From Diplonema japonicum (Eukaryota; Euglenozoa; Diplonemea; Diplonemida; Diplonemidae), in the NCBI GenBank assembly GCA_964019335.1, contig OZ025663.1, positions 344,001-408,000 on the forward strand: a stretch of 64,000 nt of DNA, read 5' to 3'. The notes beneath the pieces are model-generated. The model ran no database searches, was not told the DNA's origin, and saw only the letters and a program-made list of their open reading frames with translations. Positions 59,016 to 64,000 of the stretch are shown here, piece by piece (within the stretch, counting starts at the first letter, position 1; every line of letters starts with the position of its first letter). A program made the translations under genes and the position numbers.

Positions 59016-60986
59016 ATGGTGATCAGCTTCGGTACTGCGGACCTCCGCAGAAGCGCAGGAAAGCCTGCTAGGTCAATGCACAGAAGGCCGTCGTTTAAAA
59101 AACTGGGAATCTTCAGTGAAAAAGAAAAGGTGGAGAGAGTCAACACGGAAGTGAAAGCATGGGCGGAGGACGCCGTGAGGTCTGGAATGGTGAAAACACG
59201 GTGTGGAAGGAACGGGGTCGACCCAGCACAGTGTGGGGACCTCTCTTTTTACACCAAAGCCGCGTTAGTAAAGCGGGTTCAGTTAAAAGGGGCAAGGACA
59301 GTTCAGAAGGCAATCAATCTTCTATGGTCGGTGCTCCCGAAGCAGCGAGGCGCCATATCTAAAGAAACGTACCTTCTGGTCTTCAACTGCGTGGCTGAGA
59401 AGGTTTTGAAAGGAAGGCCGCGAACGGCAAAACAGATGGAAGCCGACTGGAGCTACGATGCAGGTCTGGGCAGAAAGACGATGGACGCAACGACGTTCTG
59501 CAATGCAGTCTTCGACATGGTGGATACCTGGTGTGGGGTGATGAAGGAAACGGACTACGCGGAGCTAGCTTCGAACTGTGCTCACGTTGTTCACAAGGAA
59601 CTGTATCCAGATGCATGGGAGCGTTGCGTTGACGGTGAGTGGGTTGCCTTCAAGACGGAAGAGCTCCCTGACATTGACACTGCCGCGTCAAAGACGGCAG
59701 CTGTGATCACTATGGACTTGGATGGCGTGCCTTCTGTGGTAGATGTTGCTGCTAGGCAGTGGTACTCCCTTACAACCACCGCCCGTGGTAGGATCCGATC
59801 TTCGCACGACCCCCCCATCACCCGACCGCTCTCCCTTTCCCTCACCACCCCCCCCTCCTCTATCTCCCGCCCCGCCCACTCCCCCCGTCACCGCCACCGC
59901 CCCTCCCGCTCATCCCAACTCCAAATCACTTACCAGCAGTCCCTCCCCTACGACACAGGCCTCCGTCCTGCCAACTTCGACACTTCTTTGCTTTTTGAGC
60001 AGAGCAACGTGCTCACTATTGAAGCCCCGCTCCTTCCAGTCGTCAACTGCGAAAGCGAACCCCCGAAAGCCATTACATACAGATGGTTAGGGAAGGACCC
60101 CATGCATCTGCACACAAAGAGGCCATCGGCAGAACGGATCGCACGAGAGGCTGTAATGAGAACGCCTGCAGAGACGCGGCGGATATGCAGCAAGGCAACG
60201 TCGAACTGGAAGGACATGAAGTGGGCGGAGAAGTTGAGGGTGATGAAGAAGTACAAGATGGCAGAGGAAGAAATACGGGCGGGGGCAGTGGTGAGCGAGG
60301 CCATGTGCCCGTTGGGGGAGCTGGAGGTGTACTTTTCATCTGTGCCCGTGATGCCTGCTGTACCTCCGCCGTTGGTGAGGTTTTGGAACAGGCCAACGAC
60401 GGCACCGGTTGAGAAGCAGGAGAGGGGTATACTGGGGCCAAGTATGGTCACCTCTATGACAGAGGCCGAGAACAATGGCAGGTGCTCAATCCAGCCACGG
60501 ACGGAGAAGAGCCCTGCGAGCCAATCGCTGCAGATGTCAGTGTCATCGGAAGTGCCCAGCACTGTGCACTCCAACAATCATGGGACAGTGGAAATGATCC
60601 CCGTCCCTTCCTTGGTGATTTACAAAACTCAGGAGCCAGTCTTCAGTGACGCTGTCAATGCAGCATTATGTGTCGCAGTTGTCGCCTGCGTGAGACTCTT
60701 GCGTTCCACGCACTTCCCACGCGCTCCTCTCCGCCTCAAGACCCAACGCCCCACAATCCCTTATTGGAAAATCATCGGAAAACCACAGCCCGCCACTGAG
60801 GCGATCAAACTTAACCCTAAGATCTGGGATATCGACAACGAGGTGCATGACTTGCACCACACCCTCACCGACCCCGCTCTCGTGGGCTGCTCCCACTTAG
60901 AACCCCCTGTTAGAGTTAACCCTATAAAAAAGAAATGTGATGTATTGCTTGAAGGAGCACTCTGTCGACCTGTCACCTGGTCATGA
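59016..60986 (+). CDS. Unrecognised protein with an EF-hand-like helical N-terminal domain
   Basis: The 656-residue product begins with a helical region of about 200 residues. Its second half (LGRKTMDATTFCNAVFDMVD, TWCGVMKETDYAELASNCAHV) resembles calcium-free EF-hand-type modules of flagellar proteins. A Pro/Ser/Arg/His-rich linker follows (about residues 255-305), coded by a C-rich tract that I tested as an intron and rejected on phase. The remainder is mixed, with a hydrophobic VNAALCVAVVACVRLL stretch near residue 550. The start at 59016 follows TTTTTTCGAGCGACAG; the frame is open upstream only through Phe and Lys codons. Function unknown. Confidence 0.6.
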   Translation: MVISFGTADLRRSAGKPARSMHRRPSFKKLGIFSEKEKVERVNTEVKAWAEDAVRSGMVKTRCGRNGVDPAQCGDLSFYTKAALVKRVQLKGARTVQKAINLLWSVLPKQRGAISKETYLLVFNCVAEKVLKGRPRTAKQMEADWSYDAGLGRKTMDATTFCNAVFDMVDTWCGVMKETDYAELASNCAHVVHKELYPDAWERCVDGEWVAFKTEELPDIDTAASKTAAVITMDLDGVPSVVDVAARQWYSLTTTARGRIRSSHDPPITRPLSLSLTTPPSSISRPAHSPRHRHRPSRSSQLQITYQQSLPYDTGLRPANFDTSLLFEQSNVLTIEAPLLPVVNCESEPPKAITYRWLGKDPMHLHTKRPSAERIAREAVMRTPAETRRICSKATSNWKDMKWAEKLRVMKKYKMAEEEIRAGAVVSEAMCPLGELEVYFSSVPVMPAVPPPLVRFWNRPTTAPVEKQERGILGPSMVTSMTEAENNGRCSIQPRTEKSPASQSLQMSVSSEVPSTVHSNNHGTVEMIPVPSLVIYKTQEPVFSDAVNAALCVAVVACVRLLRSTHFPRAPLRLKTQRPTIPYWKIIGKPQPATEAIKLNPKIWDIDNEVHDLHHTLTDPALVGCSHLEPPVRVNPIKKKCDVLLEGALCRPVTWS

Positions 60987-61028
60987 CTTTCCAGTACTAA
61001 CCAGGCCGCTACAAATATAACAAACTAT

Positions 61029-61065
61029 ATCCTTGTCGTTTATTCTTACATATTATTATCCACAG
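61029..61065 (+). promoter_or_regulatory. Predicted spliced-leader acceptor for the TilS-like gene
   Basis: TATCCTTGTCGTTTATTCTT and ATTATTATCCACAG end at 61065, four bases before the ATG. The intergenic gap is only 83 bases. Confidence 0.6.
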
Positions 61066-61069
61066 GGAG

Positions 61070-63678
61070 ATGTTGCTCCGACGAGGCCTGCAGCGGAGAG
61101 GGTACCGGCCAGGTGTAGTGACAATCGGGGAAGGAGGCGCACCCACGCCTCTACCAAAGGTAAAGAGTACTTTAGGGCAGAGCTGGATCCCGTATCAGGA
61201 TGTGGTGAAGAGGAGGGAGGATGACCAAGCTATGACGATGGAGATGTTCAGCGAGATGCTTGAGAAGACAGGTTTGGACGCGATAGAATACGGGCGGATC
61301 AGCAATGAAATCTTTGGGAACAGAAAGCTGTATGTAGCGGTGGGGACCGATCTGGCTAGCGTAGTGATGTTGGGCGTGGCGCAGAAGTGGTTGGAGGCAA
61401 CGCGGCACCCTGTGAAGCTGGTGCCGTTGTCTGTCTCGCTCCCTTTCATCCCAGGCCACCAAGCAGAGCTCAATGTCGTGCGTCAATACTGTGAAGACCG
61501 TGGTCTCTCCCTGCGCATCATCAACCCTTCGGACGACGACTATTCGCAAGTGCACGCTATCTACGGAGCCGTTGACTGGAACACTGTCACCATTGAAGAT
61601 GAGCGTGCCCGGCTGCTCATCCACTGGACCCTCTACTCAAGGGTCAAGCTGGGTGAGAAACACCCTTTCGGCGCCTCCATTCTGTTCGGCACCACAGTCG
61701 ACCGGAACCTCCAGAAAATAGCAGATACTCTCGTCCCCAACGACATCCCCCTCAGCCGCAACAAGACCCCCGCTGAGTTGTGGAACCTTTCCATCGAGGG
61801 AACCCCTACAGAGCTTCCTGTTATTGACACTGTGAACGCCGACTGGAAGCAGGGCCATGTCATGGTCCGCCGCCCGTTCCTCGCCACGACCATCCACCAG
61901 GTCGTCGCAACTGCCGAGCTAAACGGAATCGAGAAACTCGTCCAGCTCCTCCGCGTCCCCCCTCCCGTCTACAGCCGCCTCGACAAGACGCAAAGCCGCG
62001 AGATGCTCCATCTCGTGAAGCGGTGCCATGTCCGCACCCGTGCCATGCGCAAACTCGCTCAGGAGTTCATTAAAAAAAACGTTCGACTCGACTATAAACT
62101 AGGCTGGTCCACCGTCAACCAGGCGGAGGCAAATAGCATCCCAGAGGAAGCTTTTCAGCTTGTTGTAGCTGCTTTGGTTGCCTTTTCCAGCAACGCTGCG
62201 AGGAAGGACTGGTTGAAGGACCCACCGCAGTCTATAAAAGACCTCGTGCCTCTCATTCTTCGCAAGTCGGTGTGGCTGCCTGAAAGCCCTGTAATGCAGG
62301 TGAAGGGGACTGGCGTGGCGATGGTGTACGGGTCGCCATATGACTATGATCTGTCGCAAGAGTGCAGGGTGTTCACTTTCGTGCCAAGCCCTGAAGAAGC
62401 GATGGAACCTGTTGAGTTTTCTGGGTGGGATACAAAGTCGGAGTCCCACGTGCACGAGCCCACACGGTGCGTGGCTGGCACGGTTTATGGAAAATGGCTT
62501 GTTCAGATGTTCACGGGAAGAGATAGAAAGAAACGTGCTGAGGAAGAAGGACGAACATTTTGGGTGACTCGCCTGCGCCCCATCGGTGACGCGTGGTGGA
62601 ACCAGATCGCAAACGGTGCCCGCTTCCAAAAGTACCTCGAGGGTGTGATACACGACCCGAAGATCAACTCAAAAGCACACCCCTCACGGCCAAGCGAGGT
62701 GCTTCTCAGAGACATACCTCTGGTCCTGATGGGGACGTCCGGTTTGGCAGGACCTGAGGACAATCCCGAGGAATACCCCGAAGAAGCGTCGCATCTTATG
62801 ATCGTGGGCTGCCCGCCCTTCGGATACTGGGCACCGCAGATGCGGAACCATGTTTGGCAGGGTGGTGTGCCAGTTATACATAAATGCCCTGGTAATATTT
62901 TGAAACCACAGGTATGTGAGGGGGGGGGGGGGGGGAAGAAGACAATATATCCCAGTGGCTTCTCGACTTCCTACCTGTTCCAGGGTTGCTGGGGCCACTC
63001 TTCGTTCCGCTTGAAAGACAAGTCGCACAACGGGTATGAACATGAAACCCCAAAAGCGAAGCCACCTCCAAACAGATCAAAGCTGCAGAATATCTAACAC
63101 GAAAAGAAGGCAGCAAGATGGAATTCGAAACAGGAGGCATGTCGAGGGAACAGTACAAGAGGTTCAAGACATCTGTGGTGAAGGGGTTGGTCGAGGCGGA
63201 TAAGACACCGACAGCGCAGGAAACGGAAGAGGTCTTCAAGGCCACTCACAAGTCGTTGAAGAAGACCCATAGATTGAAGGTGAACCAGGCAACAGAGCCT
63301 GAGTACGAAATGAGCGATGCCGAGAAGACTGACGAGAGCTTCATTGATGAGCAGATTGTGAGAGAAGAGCCTGAGCTTGAGGAAAAAGAGAGTGTGGCAC
63401 CGGAAGCAAGCGTACCCACAGGAAGTGAGGGCAGTGATAGAAAACGCCCTAACGCCTGGGCAACTATTCGGAATGAGGCCTCTCCTGTCTTGATGGACAC
63501 TAGTGAGCCAGCAGCCGTAAAAAAACTATCCAGTGTATGGCATCGACAAAAAATGAAACCGTTATTTTTTCCCCCGCAGACAAATCAATACCTGAGGAAC
63601 CAAAACTGGCTGCCAGTGAAAAAAGCACGATCGAAGCACAACGAGCGTAGGCGTCCTGCAATCAGCAGCGACGGGTAG
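61070..63678 (+). CDS. Divergent TilS/PP-loop-like protein, four exons, likely mitochondrial
   Basis: Proposed exons are 61070-62911, 62956-63033, 63076-63534 and 63580-63678, all phase 0 with GTATG donors, giving 825 residues. The second exon then reads WLLDFLPVPGLLGPLFVPLE and joins IKAAEYLTRKEGSKMEFE. This explains why an ATG at 63118 appears only 20 bases after an apparent stop. The basic N-terminus (MLLRRGLQRRGYRPG) suggests mitochondrial import. Residues about 75-280 follow the order of tRNA(Ile)-lysidine synthase: an early strand and helix, LNVVRQYCEDRGLSLRII, ERARLLIHWTLYSRV, FGASILFGTTVDRNLQKI, and later RRPFL. The SGGxDS loop reads VGTDLAS and the HHADDQAET position reads FGTTVDRNL, so catalysis is doubtful. 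Family assignment is tentative. Confidence 0.55.
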
Positions 63679-63788
63679 GATGGGGGGAAGGGGGGGCGCT
63701 CGTTATCACATCCATATTCTTCAACACCCGTAGGACCCTTATTTACGCATGGAAATGAGAAAGAACAAGAAAAGAAGAAGAAAAAAAG

Positions 63789-64000
63789 ATGTCGGGTCAG
63801 AACCTAACAGATCTTTGCGGGGACTTGATGAGCGGGCTTCGGCAACATAAGCAAGAGACAGGGAGTGACCCGTGGCCTGCGATGATGGAGGCGAACCACT
63901 CGCAGGGCAAAGAAGCGCTTGAAAGTGATGGGAAGAACCTCGACGAGATCCTTGACAGCTTTGACGACATGGTCGACATGCTGATGGGAGACACGACAGC
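63789..64000 (+). CDS. N-terminus of an unrecognised acidic protein (3' partial)
   Basis: ATG 63789 opens a frame that runs to the right edge, 70 full codons: MSGQNLTDLCGDLMSGLRQH followed by an acidic helical segment (LDEILDSFDDMVDMLMGD). The leader is A/G-rich, and a weak pyrimidine-AG site (CAACACCCGTAG) ends at 63733. No family can be named from this fragment. Confidence 0.6.
   Translation, partial: MSGQNLTDLCGDLMSGLRQHKQETGSDPWPAMMEANHSQGKEALESDGKNLDEILDSFDDMVDMLMGDTT

Noticed and set aside
59788-59936. A C-rich tract tested as an intron in the 59 kb gene
   Set aside because: GT and AG are present, but no donor/acceptor pair keeps the frame, whereas the continuous frame is open. Kept as a Pro/Ser/Arg linker.
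62984-63097. Ending the TilS-like gene with the exon starting at 62984 and a separate gene at 63118
   Set aside because: It needs a 20-base intergenic gap and gives a poor C-terminus. Splicing at 62956 and 63076 yields a smooth protein in phase 0.
1-64000. CRISPR arrays, bacterial operons, insertion sequences or retroelements
   Set aside because: No spaced direct repeats, transposase, reverse transcriptase or terminal inverted repeats were seen; the gene content is eukaryotic throughout.

Overview
The window comes from a gene-dense nucleus of a flagellated protist, most likely a euglenozoan. I lean towards a diplonemid-like or free-living kinetoplastid-like lineage rather than a trypanosomatid. 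Four things point that way. Every convincing gene lies on the + strand. Many start codons are preceded by a long pyrimidine tract and an AG, as expected for spliced-leader trans-splicing of a polycistronic transcript. Gene spacing is short. One giant protein carries a repeat that I associate with very large kinetoplastid proteins. Unlike trypanosomatids, the genes here also carry many cis-introns, so the exact lineage stays open. The assignment is inference and no spliced-leader RNA gene is visible.

Layout. 2-14057 holds the 3' portion of a giant RNF213/mysterin-like AAA+ gene (about 4,600 visible residues, open at the left edge) with seven tiny introns near its 3' end. 14784-24352 holds an MPO1/DUF962 membrane protein, a secreted chlorophyllase-like hydrolase, an AFG2/SPATA5-type AAA ATPase, RNA polymerase III subunit RPC8, intraflagellar transport protein IFT54, a membrane-anchored class V PLP enzyme and a CDP-alcohol phosphotransferase. 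24353-26614 is a low-complexity spacer. 26615-45107 holds a small Ala/Pro protein, a coiled-coil protein, a globin-less androglobin relative, an ARMC1 homologue, a giant CLU-like/WWE/repeat protein, an unknown protein, a mitochondrial Tim44/mL45-like protein, spliceosomal CWC15 and a lysosomal-type beta-mannosidase. 45108-64000 holds one poorly resolved gene, a PUB-domain protein with a huge Lys/Ala/Glu repeat, a PDZ/zinc-ribbon protein, an ankyrin protein, an IQ-motif protein with a very recent internal duplication, a pterin carbinolamine dehydratase, three unrecognised proteins, a divergent TilS-like protein and the start of one more gene.

Gene structure. By matching reading frames across GT...AG boundaries I resolved or proposed introns in RNF213-like, RPC8, IFT54, ARMC1, CWC15, the 56.5 kb gene and the TilS-like gene. 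Most are 28-60 nt, usually begin GTATG and are mostly phase 0. Homopolymer runs of all four bases fill introns and spacers, so apparent in-frame poly-Lys or poly-Gly tracts are usually introns rather than protein.

The genes do not form one pathway. They are mixed housekeeping genes (transcription, splicing, mitochondria, pterin recycling, lysosome, lipid head groups) plus a flagellar component (IFT54, and probably the androglobin relative and the coiled-coil protein). This is typical of a co-directional euglenozoan cluster. The most unusual items are the RNF213-like protein fused to PDZ and SPRY-like modules without a visible RING, the androglobin without globin, the CLU-like/WWE/repeat giant and the ultrashort introns.
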